The notes under the pieces are model-generated. The model saw nothing but the letters and a program-made list of their open reading frames with translations. It was not told where the DNA came from and did not search any database. From contig JBHGBM010000143.1 in assembly GCA_041946965.1 (NCBI GenBank), positions 1 through 6,477 of the forward strand: a stretch of 6,477 nucleotides of DNA, read 5' to 3'. This DNA is from JBHGBM01 sp041946965 (GTDB lineage: Bacteria > Acidobacteriota > Terriglobia > Bryobacterales > Bryobacteraceae). Within the stretch, counting starts at the first letter, position 1. Each line of letters begins with the position of its first letter. Positions 1 to 5,669 of this stretch are shown piece by piece. A program made the translations under genes and the position numbers.

Positions 1-201
1 GGCATGGCGATGGATTGCATCAAGGAAGGCAAGCACGGCGTCATGATGGCCATTTCCGAGGGCCGCTACGCCGCGGTCGAGATCCCCGATCCCAAGCTGG
101 GCCCGCGTCGCGTGGACGTGGCCAACATGTACAACACCGAGCGCTACCGGCCGAATTACGCCGCCAAGCTCGGATTGCCCATCTTTCTCACGCGGGCATA
201 G
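1..201 (+). CDS. Probable 6-phosphofructokinase, C-terminal fragment (5' end outside window)
   Basis: The frame is open from the first base and ends at TAG 199-201, so only the last 66 or so residues are seen. The ATG at 4 is probably internal. The visible part reads as the C-terminal end of a PfkA-type enzyme, which phosphorylates fructose 6-phosphate in cytoplasmic glycolysis. A helix carrying CIKEGKHGVMMAI matches the family pattern of a helix followed by an (E)GkxGxMvA strand, then a segment IPDPKLGPRRVDV and a tail YNTERYRPNY. The catalytic motifs (GGDGT and the TID loop) lie upstream and cannot be checked. The methyltransferase gene starts one base after the stop, which suggests cotranscription. 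The assignment rests on a short tail, so another PFK-like or hypothetical protein is possible. Confidence 0.6.
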   Translation, partial: GMAMDCIKEGKHGVMMAISEGRYAAVEIPDPKLGPRRVDVANMYNTERYRPNYAAKLGLPIFLTRA

Positions 202-202
202 C

Positions 203-850
203 GTGGACTGGCGGAAACTGCTGGGGCGGCGCACGCCGCCGCCCCGCCTCACGCCGGAACTCCGGGAGACCATCCGCGCCTCCTTCGACCAGGCCTCGCG
301 CGACGAGGAACATTTCCCCTCCACCATTGATCCGCGGATCTATCACGTCAAGCTGATCCTCGACTACTTCGGGCCGCTCGCCGGCAAACGCGTGCTGGAT
401 GTGGGCTGCGGCAAAGGCCGCTTCGCGCGCATCCTCAAGGACCGCAACCCCGAGGCGGAGGTCTGGGGCCTCGATATCTCCGAGGAGATGCTCCGCTACG
501 TGCCCGAGGGCATCCGAACCCGCGCCGGGACCATGACGGAATTGCCCTTCGAGGACGGATTCTTCGACGCCGCCTACGCGACCGAATCGCTGGAGCACGC
601 CGTGGAGATCGAGCGCGCCGTGGCCGAAATCTGCCGCGTGGTGAAGCCCGGCGGCCGCATTGTCATCATCGACAAGAACGCCGGGCAGGCCGGGCGGCTC
701 GAAACTCCGGAGTGGGAACGTTGGTTTACGCGCAAGCAACTTGAAAAGCTGCTGGCCCGCGGCTGCCGCGTGGTAAACAGCCGTTTCATTTCCTACTGGG
801 AGGACGTGGAGCCCGACGGGCTCTTCATCGCCTGGACCGCGGAAAGATGA
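203..850 (+). CDS. Class I SAM-dependent methyltransferase (Methyltransf_11 type)
   Basis: A 215-residue soluble protein with a Rossmann-type methyltransferase core. Motif I is VLDVGCGKGRF at about residues 64-74, which binds the methionine part of SAM. The acidic residue ending strand 2 is in WGLDISEEML (about 88-97). A TELPFEDGFFDAAY stretch (about 112-125) is the usual motif II/III region, followed by an ESLEHAVE helix and VVKPGGRIVIID (about 147-158), the typical post-motif III strand. Ending at residue 215, it is about normal length for the family. The substrate cannot be told; the EHA and KPGG motifs fit small-molecule methylation (quinone, lipid or natural product types). The start is a GTG one base after the preceding stop, with no clear Shine-Dalgarno, so translation may be coupled to the upstream gene. 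No operon link to the following oxidoreductase is evident, since 36 nt and a promoter-like hexamer separate them. Confidence 0.85.
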   Translation: MDWRKLLGRRTPPPRLTPELRETIRASFDQASRDEEHFPSTIDPRIYHVKLILDYFGPLAGKRVLDVGCGKGRFARILKDRNPEAEVWGLDISEEMLRYVPEGIRTRAGTMTELPFEDGFFDAAYATESLEHAVEIERAVAEICRVVKPGGRIVIIDKNAGQAGRLETPEWERWFTRKQLEKLLARGCRVVNSRFISYWEDVEPDGLFIAWTAER

Positions 851-874
851 ATCCGTTCGCGTTCTGATCCGCGT

Positions 875-880
875 TACCAT
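875..880 (+). promoter_or_regulatory. Possible -10 element (TACCAT) for the oxidoreductase gene, leaderless geometry
   Basis: The hexamer TACCAT matches the TANNNT form of a -10 element and ends exactly 6 nt before the ATG at 887. Transcription starting at the usual distance would begin at or next to the A of the ATG, giving a leaderless mRNA. No convincing -35 is seen, and no Shine-Dalgarno at normal spacing; the run of five G at 882-886 directly abuts the ATG and is too close to act as one. Confidence 0.4.
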
Positions 881-886
881 CGGGGG

Positions 887-2263
887 ATGCAAGCTCACAG
901 CACTAAGACCGCGCCCGGGCGCCGGCAATTCGTCCGCGCCGCCGCGGCTGCCATCGCCACCGCCCGGTTTCCGATTCTAGGGGCCAATGATCGCGTGCAA
1001 CTCGGTATCGTGGGACTCGGAGGCCGAGGCACGGATCACATCAATTACTATGCGGATCTCGATTCCGACTGCCGCATGGCCGCCGTTTGCGACGTGAACC
1101 AGGCTGCGCGCGAACGCGCCTCGGCGCTGATCAGAAAACTCAAGGGACACGCCCCGAAGGAGTTTCCGGACATGCGCGCCATGTTCGACTCCAAGGACGT
1201 GGACGCCGTCTCGGTGGCCACCCCCAACCACTGGCACGCTTTGGCCACCATCTGGGCATGCCAGGCCGGCAAGGATGTGTACGTCGAGAAACCCGCCACC
1301 CATAATGTCTACGAGAGCCGGAAGGTGGTGGAAGCCGCGCGCAAGTACAAGCGCATGGTGCAGGTAGGGTCGCAGAGCCGGTCAATGCCGCACAAGATCC
1401 GCGCCATGGAATTGTTGCGCCAGGGCGCTATCGGAACGGTGTTCCACGCGCGCGGCCTGTGCTTTCGCCGGCGTTTCTCCATCGGCCATACGCCCGACGA
1501 GCCGGTGCCGGCCGGCCTCGACTGGAGCGGCTTTCTCGGCCCCGCCCAGATGAAGCCGTACAGCAAGAACAAGTTCGCTTACAACTGGCACTGGTTCTGG
1601 GATACCGGCAACGGCGACATCGGCAACCAGGGCGTACACGAAATGGATATCTGCCTGTGGGGCCTGGCGAAAGACGGCTGGCCCGTCTCGGTGACTTCAA
1701 GCGGCGGCAAGTTCGTCTGGAAAGACGACCAGGAGACGCCCAACACGCTCCAGACCACCATCCATTTCGGCGACAGCCAGATCACCTTCGACACGCGCAA
1801 CCTTCCCACTCCGCCCGAAGCGGCGGTCGAGATTCGCGGCCCGAATCAGACCGCGAACATCTTCTTCGGCCACGCCGGTTTCATGGTGGTGGACGGCGGC
1901 GGATTCCGCATCTGGAAGAGCACGGCCGCGGACGTATCGGGCGAAGCCGCACGGGGCGCGGGCGCCGGCCGGCGCGAGAAGTTCGAGAAGGGCTTGGAAG
2001 AGAAGTCGCAGGGTTCCGATACCGTGCCGCACATGAAGAACTTCCTGGACGCGGTGCGCTCGCGCGACTACAAATCGCTCACGGCGGAGATCGAGATCGG
2101 CGCGCGCGCGGCGGCTTTCTGCCACCTCGGCAACATCGCCTACCAGGTGGGCCGCAGTCTCCGCGTCGACCAGGCGACTGGCCGTTTTATCGGCGACAAC
2201 GAGGCCAACGCCCTGCTCACGCGCAAGTACCGGGCGCCGTACATCGTGCCGGAAAAAGTCTGA
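887..2263 (+). CDS. Gfo/Idh/MocA family oxidoreductase with Tat signal
   Basis: A 458-residue NAD(P)-dependent dehydrogenase of the Gfo/Idh/MocA family, members of which mostly oxidise sugars, inositols or related polyols. The N-terminus carries a twin-arginine signal: RRQFV at residues 12-16, then an Ala-rich hydrophobic stretch to about residue 30, so folded export to the periplasm is likely. The Rossmann fold begins with LGIVGLGGRGTDH (about 39-51), the GxGxxG-type dinucleotide site. ATPNHWHA (111-118) and VEKPATHN (133-140) follow; EKP is the family hallmark and its Lys (135) is the expected active-site residue. GNQGVHEMDICLWG (about 246-259) matches the region of the family that supplies the catalytic His, here H251. 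The C-terminal half is the alpha/beta dimerisation and substrate domain. Such Tat-exported members are very abundant in Solibacter-like Acidobacteriota and Planctomycetota. The substrate is unknown. It is convergent with the hydrolase gene, with a 5-nt gap and no terminator between them. Confidence 0.92.
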   Translation: MQAHSTKTAPGRRQFVRAAAAAIATARFPILGANDRVQLGIVGLGGRGTDHINYYADLDSDCRMAAVCDVNQAARERASALIRKLKGHAPKEFPDMRAMFDSKDVDAVSVATPNHWHALATIWACQAGKDVYVEKPATHNVYESRKVVEAARKYKRMVQVGSQSRSMPHKIRAMELLRQGAIGTVFHARGLCFRRRFSIGHTPDEPVPAGLDWSGFLGPAQMKPYSKNKFAYNWHWFWDTGNGDIGNQGVHEMDICLWGLAKDGWPVSVTSSGGKFVWKDDQETPNTLQTTIHFGDSQITFDTRNLPTPPEAAVEIRGPNQTANIFFGHAGFMVVDGGGFRIWKSTAADVSGEAARGAGAGRREKFEKGLEEKSQGSDTVPHMKNFLDAVRSRDYKSLTAEIEIGARAAAFCHLGNIAYQVGRSLRVDQATGRFIGDNEANALLTRKYRAPYIVPEKV

Positions 2264-2268
2264 GCCGT

Positions 2269-3333
2269 TTACGGACGCAGCACGCGGGCCAGCAACGGAT
2301 AGGCCTCCACGCCGTTCCACTGGTGCCCGCCCTCGAACGAGTCCACCCGGAGCTGGTCCGCCGCGCCGAATGCCGACCACGCGCGGCGCATGCGGGCCAG
2401 CGCCGGTTCCAGCCGGTCTTTCACCATCAGGCTGTCCTGCCGGCCCACTTCCCACAGGCAGGGCCGCGGGGCGATGAGCGAGGCAACCTCCGGGACGTCT
2501 CCGAACCGGAGCAGCCCGGGGATCACCTGCGCGCCGCACGAGTAGCGGCCCTGAATGCGTTCCTGCATCACGTTCAGCGCGCCGGAAATCACGGCAGCGC
2601 GCACGCGCGGCGCAACCGCCGAGACCATCATGGCCATGCGCCCGCCGAGCGAGAGCCCCACGCAGCCCAGTCTGGAGGCATCCACGGACTCGTGGGAAGC
2701 CAGCATCTCCAGCGTCCATAGGGCGTCCCGCAGGTTTTCCGCCAGGAGCAGGCGGCCGAGAAGCTGCATGCGCACAAAGGTGACGGCGCACGGGTCTTCA
2801 TTCCGGTAAGCCGCGCGGTTGCCCAGGCGCCGCCCGAAGGGAGTGAAGCACGGGGCCGCCACTACGTAGCCGCGTCGGGCGAGTTGGCGGCCGTAGTCGT
2901 AGTGCGCGCTCTGTATCTGGGACGCGCGCTCCGGCGTGTGGTCCAGGCCGGCCACCGAGTCGTGCCCGTATTCGCCGTGTCCGTGCAGCGCCAGCACGCC
3001 CGGGCGGCGGCCGGATGCTTTCGGCAGCAGCAGGTGTACGGGGACGTCGCGCTCGCCCCCGGCGCGCAGCAGCAGCTCCTCTCGGCGGTAGTCGCCGCAA
3101 TCCACCACGCGTTCCCGCACGGCGCTCCATCGTTCCGGCGGGCGATAGAGCCCCAGCAGGCTGTCGAGCTTGGCGCGAAATGCGCGCTGCCATGCGCCGC
3201 ACTCCTCTGCGGAGCCGCCGCCAAACTGCATCGAAAGCGGCGCGCTCGCCGCAAGCCGCCGGATGTCCTCGTCGACGGTTTGGGCGCATGCCGGCAGACA
3301 AGCGCCCAGCGCGAGCCATTCACGCCGGGTCAT
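2269..3333 (-). CDS. Exported alpha/beta hydrolase (acetylxylan-esterase / Abhydrolase_7-like)
   Basis: A 354-residue alpha/beta hydrolase, probably an ester hydrolase acting outside the cytoplasm. The first 19 residues hold RREWLALGAC, a short twin-arginine-like signal with possible lipobox cysteines at 12 (LGAC) and 16; this suggests export or lipid anchoring but is not decisive. The core shows LALHGHGEYGHD (about 114-125), the strand and oxyanion-hole loop. The nucleophile elbow is GLSLGG with Ser228. GRQDSL supplies the likely acid, Asp300, and EGGHQWNG the likely catalytic His337. The long segment between strands (about 126-180) and the PRPCLWEVGRQD context resemble the dienelactone-hydrolase/acetylxylan-esterase branch rather than lipases. 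The ATG at 3331-3333 is chosen because the export signal follows at once. It lies head-to-head with the radical SAM gene and tail-to-tail with the oxidoreductase; a joint role in plant polysaccharide breakdown is possible but unproven. Confidence 0.85.
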   Translation of the reverse strand: MTRREWLALGACLPACAQTVDEDIRRLAASAPLSMQFGGGSAEECGAWQRAFRAKLDSLLGLYRPPERWSAVRERVVDCGDYRREELLLRAGGERDVPVHLLLPKASGRRPGVLALHGHGEYGHDSVAGLDHTPERASQIQSAHYDYGRQLARRGYVVAAPCFTPFGRRLGNRAAYRNEDPCAVTFVRMQLLGRLLLAENLRDALWTLEMLASHESVDASRLGCVGLSLGGRMAMMVSAVAPRVRAAVISGALNVMQERIQGRYSCGAQVIPGLLRFGDVPEVASLIAPRPCLWEVGRQDSLMVKDRLEPALARMRRAWSAFGAADQLRVDSFEGGHQWNGVEAYPLLARVLRP

Positions 3334-3339
3334 AGCATT

Positions 3340-3345
3340 GGTATA
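3340..3345 (-). promoter_or_regulatory. Possible -10 element (TATACC) for the hydrolase gene, leaderless geometry
   Basis: On the minus strand TATACC ends exactly 6 nt before the ATG at 3333, the same spacing as for the oxidoreductase gene. It shares the TATA core but not the final T of the -10 consensus. No Shine-Dalgarno precedes the ATG (the six intervening bases are AATGCT), which fits leaderless translation. No clear -35 was found. Confidence 0.35.
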
Positions 3346-3429
3346 TCACTGTGCGTGCTATTCTTGTTGAGGCGTTTATCCAGCAAGACTCGCTGCCCTT
3401 ACTGAGATCAAAACGCTCATTGGTCCGGT

Positions 3430-3434
3430 GGAGG
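3430..3434 (+). promoter_or_regulatory. Ribosome binding site GGAGG deciding a CTG start
   Basis: GGAGG is followed by a 6-nt spacer (TGCGAA) and then CTG at 3441. It is the only good Shine-Dalgarno near the N-terminus of the radical SAM protein. It places the start exactly where family homology begins, giving the N-terminal sequence MRVFLVNP that is typical of B12-binding radical SAM proteins. Confidence 0.6.
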
Positions 3435-3440
3435 TGCGAA

Positions 3441-4952
3441 CTGCGAGTTTTTCTGGTGAACCCGAGCGATGTGTCGTTCGGAATCGGCGTGATCACACCG
3501 CGCTGGCTGTACGTGCTGGCGGGAGCCACGCCCGGCCGTTTCGGAGATCCCGAGATCGTCGATGAGACCCTCGATCAGATCCGGCCGGAAGCGATCCAGC
3601 CCGGGGATGTAGTGGGGATCGGCATCCACACGGCCAATGCCCTGCGGGGGTTCGAGGTCGGAAGACTGGCTCGCGAGCGCGGCGCCTGGGTGGTTTTCGG
3701 CGGCATTCACGCCACGCTCTATCCGGAGGAAGCCGTGGAACATGGCGCGGCGCACTCCGTGGTGCGGGGCGACGGCGACATGGTGTGGGCGCGCGTGATC
3801 GACGATTGCGTCCGCGGCGATCCCCAGCGGCTTTACGACGGCGGCCATGTGCCGCCCGGACAGTTCGTCCAGGCTCGCTGGGATCTCATGAAGTCCAGCC
3901 GGTACATGTGGGCGTCCGTCCAGACGGTTCGCGGATGCCCCAAACATTGCTCCTTCTGTTCCGTCTGGCGAACCGACGGCCAGGCGCCGCGCCAACGTTC
4001 CGCCGAACCCGTGATCGAGGAGATCGTTCGGCTCCGCCGGATGGGCTACCGCTTTATCGCCCTGGCCGACGATAACTTCTACCCCGTGTCGCTCCAGGAC
4101 ATCGCGCTGGCAGATCGGCGGAACGACGTCGCGCGCGCAGCCCAATTGCGCGCGCTTCGCCGCGAGCGCTTCGAGTTGATGAAGCAACTCGCCCTGCTTC
4201 CGCGCGACATGATTCTGTTCACCCAGATCACCATGGAAGCCGCCGAAGACCCCGCCTTCCTCGACGCCATGCGCGAGGCCCGCATCCGCGGCGCGCTGGT
4301 CGGCGTGGAAGCCGTGACCCCCGAAGGGCTGAAAGCCATCTACAAGGACTTCAATCTCGCGGGCGACGGCCTGGTCGACCGGCTGCGCACCTTCCGGCGT
4401 CACGGCGTACACGTGCTGGGGTCGTTCATCTTCGGCCTGTCCACCGACCGGCACACCACCTTCGACGCCACCGCCGAGCTTGCCAAGCGGGCCGATCTCA
4501 CCTTCGCGCAGTTTGTGACCATGACGCCGTTCCCCGGCACCGTCGATTTTGCGCATTGGGAGAAGTCCAGCGGCGCCGGCGCCGAACGGATTGCGGGCGT
4601 GCCGTTGACCCGCTACTGGCTCATTCCCGGCCACCTCCGCCCGAAACTCTACACCCGGCATCCCACCATGACTGCCGAGGAGATCCGCGCGGGCACGCAG
4701 CGGGCCTGGGATTCCTATTACGCCCTGGGCGAGATCTGGAAGCGGGCCAAGTGCGTCAAGTCGATAAAGGCGCGCCTGGCGTTCGTCTTCATTTCGAAGC
4801 TCTACCGCCAGATGTACGCCAACACCGGAATCGCCACGGACAGCGCCCGGCGCAAGAGAGCCAACCGCTGGGCGCGCGTCATGGCCGTGGTGTGCCGGCG
4901 CCTGTTCGCGGCCAAGCCCATGCCGCAGCTTCAGGCGCCCGCCTCGGGGTAG
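3441..4952 (+). CDS. B12-binding-type radical SAM protein (probable CTG start)
   Basis: Read from CTG 3441 the protein has 503 residues. Residues 1-140 form a cobalamin-binding-like Rossmann domain: RVFLVNPSD at the start, DVVGIGIHTANA (about 56-67), VFGGIHATLYPEEA (about 85-98) and VVRGDGD (about 107-113). The radical SAM [4Fe-4S] motif is GCPKHCSFC, with Cys166, Cys170 and Cys173 (CxxxCxxC). It is followed by LADDNFYPV (about 208-216), a Gly/Glu strand LVGVEAVTPEGL (about 287-298), LGSFIFGLSTD (about 326-336) and TPFPGTVDFAHWE (about 362-374), all standard landmarks of this superfamily. The classic DxHxxG corrin-binding motif is not seen, so B12 binding is uncertain. A charged helical stretch of about 35 residues after DDNFYP separates it from the next core strand. 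The C-terminal 75 residues are basic and helical. The substrate is unknown; relatives modify lipids, tetrapyrroles or peptides. The YdeI-like gene follows after 5 nt, so the two are probably cotranscribed. Other in-frame starts are TTG 3420 and GTG 3351. Confidence 0.85.
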   Translation: MRVFLVNPSDVSFGIGVITPRWLYVLAGATPGRFGDPEIVDETLDQIRPEAIQPGDVVGIGIHTANALRGFEVGRLARERGAWVVFGGIHATLYPEEAVEHGAAHSVVRGDGDMVWARVIDDCVRGDPQRLYDGGHVPPGQFVQARWDLMKSSRYMWASVQTVRGCPKHCSFCSVWRTDGQAPRQRSAEPVIEEIVRLRRMGYRFIALADDNFYPVSLQDIALADRRNDVARAAQLRALRRERFELMKQLALLPRDMILFTQITMEAAEDPAFLDAMREARIRGALVGVEAVTPEGLKAIYKDFNLAGDGLVDRLRTFRRHGVHVLGSFIFGLSTDRHTTFDATAELAKRADLTFAQFVTMTPFPGTVDFAHWEKSSGAGAERIAGVPLTRYWLIPGHLRPKLYTRHPTMTAEEIRAGTQRAWDSYYALGEIWKRAKCVKSIKARLAFVFISKLYRQMYANTGIATDSARRKRANRWARVMAVVCRRLFAAKPMPQLQAPASG

Positions 4953-4957
4953 AACCC

Positions 4958-5503
4958 ATGAAGATGCTCGATGTTCCCAGCCGCGAGCGCTGGCGCAACT
5001 GGCTCGCGGAACACCACGGCTCCGAATCCGAAGTCTGGCTGGTGTTTCACAAGCGCGATCGCAGCCGCATGAGTTACGACGATGCCGTGGAAGAGGCGCT
5101 GTGCTTCGGTTGGATCGACAGCATCGTCAAACGCCTGGACGACGAGCGCTACCTGCGCAAGTTCACTCCGCGAAGACCCGGCAGCAAGTGGTCCACCGCC
5201 AATCGCCGCCGCTACGCGGACCTGAAGGCGCGCGGCTTGCTCGCCGCGCCGGGCCTGGAGCGCGCGCCTACGGGCCGCAGCGGAGATGCCCCGCGGCCGT
5301 CCCTTTCCGCGCTTCCACCTTACATCGAAGAAGGCCTCAAGGCCGAAGCGCGCGTGTGGAACGCGTTCCAGGGTCTGGCCCCCTCGCACCGGCGGGCATA
5401 CGCCGGCTGGATCGATTCGGCCAAACGCGAGGAAACCAGGCAGAAACGTCTTCGCGAGGCGATAACCCTGCTCGCCGCCGGCAGTAAGCTCGGTCTGAAG
5501 TAG
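4958..5503 (+). CDS. YdeI/OmdA family protein (OmpD-associated / bacteriocin-protection type)
   Basis: A 181-residue protein of the YdeI/OmdA family. Family landmarks in order: WRNWLAEHH (about 12-20), SEVWLVFHKR (about 24-33), SYDDAVEEALCFGWIDS (39-55, the most conserved block), RYLRKFTPRRPGSKWS (about 64-79, the family's PRR-x-x-S-x-WS element), an N-R helix ending in LKARGL, and a C-terminal AYAGWIDSAKREETRQKR block (about 147-164) matching the OmdA domain. No signal peptide or membrane segment is present, so it is probably cytoplasmic. Family members have been linked to resistance to polymyxin and cationic peptides in Salmonella, but the biochemical function is not established and should not be assumed here. 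The ATG at 4958 lies 5 nt after the radical SAM stop with only a weak GGGGT upstream; ATG 4964 is the alternative. Translational coupling to the upstream gene is likely. Confidence 0.88.
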   Translation: MKMLDVPSRERWRNWLAEHHGSESEVWLVFHKRDRSRMSYDDAVEEALCFGWIDSIVKRLDDERYLRKFTPRRPGSKWSTANRRRYADLKARGLLAAPGLERAPTGRSGDAPRPSLSALPPYIEEGLKAEARVWNAFQGLAPSHRRAYAGWIDSAKREETRQKRLREAITLLAAGSKLGLK

Positions 5504-5504
5504 C

Positions 5505-5510
5505 TATAAT
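5505..5510 (+). promoter_or_regulatory. Consensus -10 element TATAAT
   Basis: A perfect TATAAT sits two bases after the stop codon of the YdeI-like gene (TAG 5501-5503). The matching -35 would fall inside the end of that gene, around 5482-5487 (CAGTAA), and is poor. The hexamer is followed by a tandem repeat and a good ribosome binding site, so it plausibly drives the small reading frame at 5546. Confidence 0.55.
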
Positions 5511-5530
5511 CGGTCCGTACCGGTCCGTAC
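5511..5530 (+). repeat. Perfect 10-bp tandem direct repeat (CGGTCCGTAC x2)
   Basis: Two identical 10-bp units lie back to back between the TATAAT and the ribosome binding site. The junction forms the palindrome ACCGGT and each unit ends in GTAC. The repeat would span the transcription start and the 5' leader. It could be an operator pair for a regulator or a simple duplication; the sequence does not decide. Confidence 0.85.
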
Positions 5531-5536
5531 AAGGAG
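5531..5536 (+). promoter_or_regulatory. Strong ribosome binding site AAGGAG
   Basis: AAGGAG lies 9 nt before ATG 5546. It is the best Shine-Dalgarno in the window and decides the ATG at 5546 over the TTG at 5540. It shows that the short reading frame downstream is, or once was, translated. Confidence 0.65.
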
Positions 5537-5545
5537 AAGTTGCCT

Positions 5546-5669
5546 ATGCGTGAACTTGCCGCGTTGATGCTTCTGTGCGGCGTTCATCGGCGGAATCGGC
5601 GCGCTGCTCGGCGTGATTATCGGGAGCACAAAGACCAGGACGATCTATCGGGCCGGGCCGTCACGTTAG
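5546..5669 (+). pseudogene. Frame-disrupted small membrane protein (Gly-rich helix with IYRA tail)
   Basis: From ATG 5546 the frame reads MRELAALMLLCG, the start of a signal peptide or membrane helix, then turns into an Arg-rich sequence (HRRNRRAARRDYREH) that looks out of frame. A one-base change of frame near 5576-5582 restores AFIGGIGALLGVIIGS, a Gly-rich hydrophobic helix, followed by TKTRTIYRAGPSR and TAG 5667-5669. Gly-rich helices followed by a basic IYRA-type tail are a style I associate with the C-terminal ends of small exported Acidobacteriota proteins; this is recollection, not a search. The joined product would be only about 40 residues, so an internal deletion that also lost the frame is one explanation. 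A sequencing indel is another. The uncorrected frame runs to 5746, well into the opposing gene. The restored frame overlaps that gene's stop by only 4 nt (5666-5669), which supports the restored reading. Confidence 0.5.

Larger units (their letters stand above)
3334..3440. other. Divergent intergenic region between the hydrolase and radical SAM genes
   Basis: These 107 nt separate the hydrolase start (minus) from the radical SAM start (plus). They are visibly richer in A and T than the flanking genes, as expected for promoter DNA. They must hold promoters for both directions. The minus side has TATACC (3340-3345). On the plus side a TATTCT hexamer at 3359-3364 is a weak -10 candidate without a good -35. 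The reading frame of the radical SAM gene stays open back to a GTG at 3351, but that stretch encodes residues unlike the family and is better read as non-coding. Confidence 0.5.

Noticed and set aside
188..928. Minus-strand open frame (246 codons) antisense to the methyltransferase gene
   Set aside because: The plus strand carries a clear SAM-binding motif I and post-motif III; the antisense frame has no recognisable features.
1459..2721. Long plus-strand open frame (about 420 codons) across the oxidoreductase gene and antisense to the hydrolase gene
   Set aside because: It is a frame shadow of GC-rich coding DNA: the translation is Arg/Pro/Gly-rich without recognisable motifs, and both overlapped genes have clear family hallmarks.
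1697..2791. Long minus-strand open frame (about 364 codons) overlapping the convergent gene ends
   Set aside because: Low-complexity Arg/Ala/Gly-rich translation, no family motifs, and it runs across two well-supported genes in other frames.
3351..3440. N-terminal extension of the radical SAM protein from GTG 3351
   Set aside because: The 30 extra residues do not resemble the family, the DNA has intergenic composition, and no ribosome site precedes the GTG.
3417..4661. Minus-strand open frame (about 414 codons) antisense to the radical SAM gene
   Set aside because: It is antisense to conserved radical SAM motifs, rich in His and Gly as expected from the reverse complement of such codons, with no domain of its own.
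4556..4957. Upstream in-frame extension of the YdeI-like protein to ATG 4556
   Set aside because: The extra 134 residues overlap the radical SAM gene, are Arg/Pro-rich and out of character for the family; family homology begins at the ATG at 4958.
5511..5530. Tandem repeat considered as a CRISPR fragment or rho-independent terminator
   Set aside because: The units are only 10 bp with no spacers, and they do not form a stem followed by a T-run; a ribosome site follows instead.
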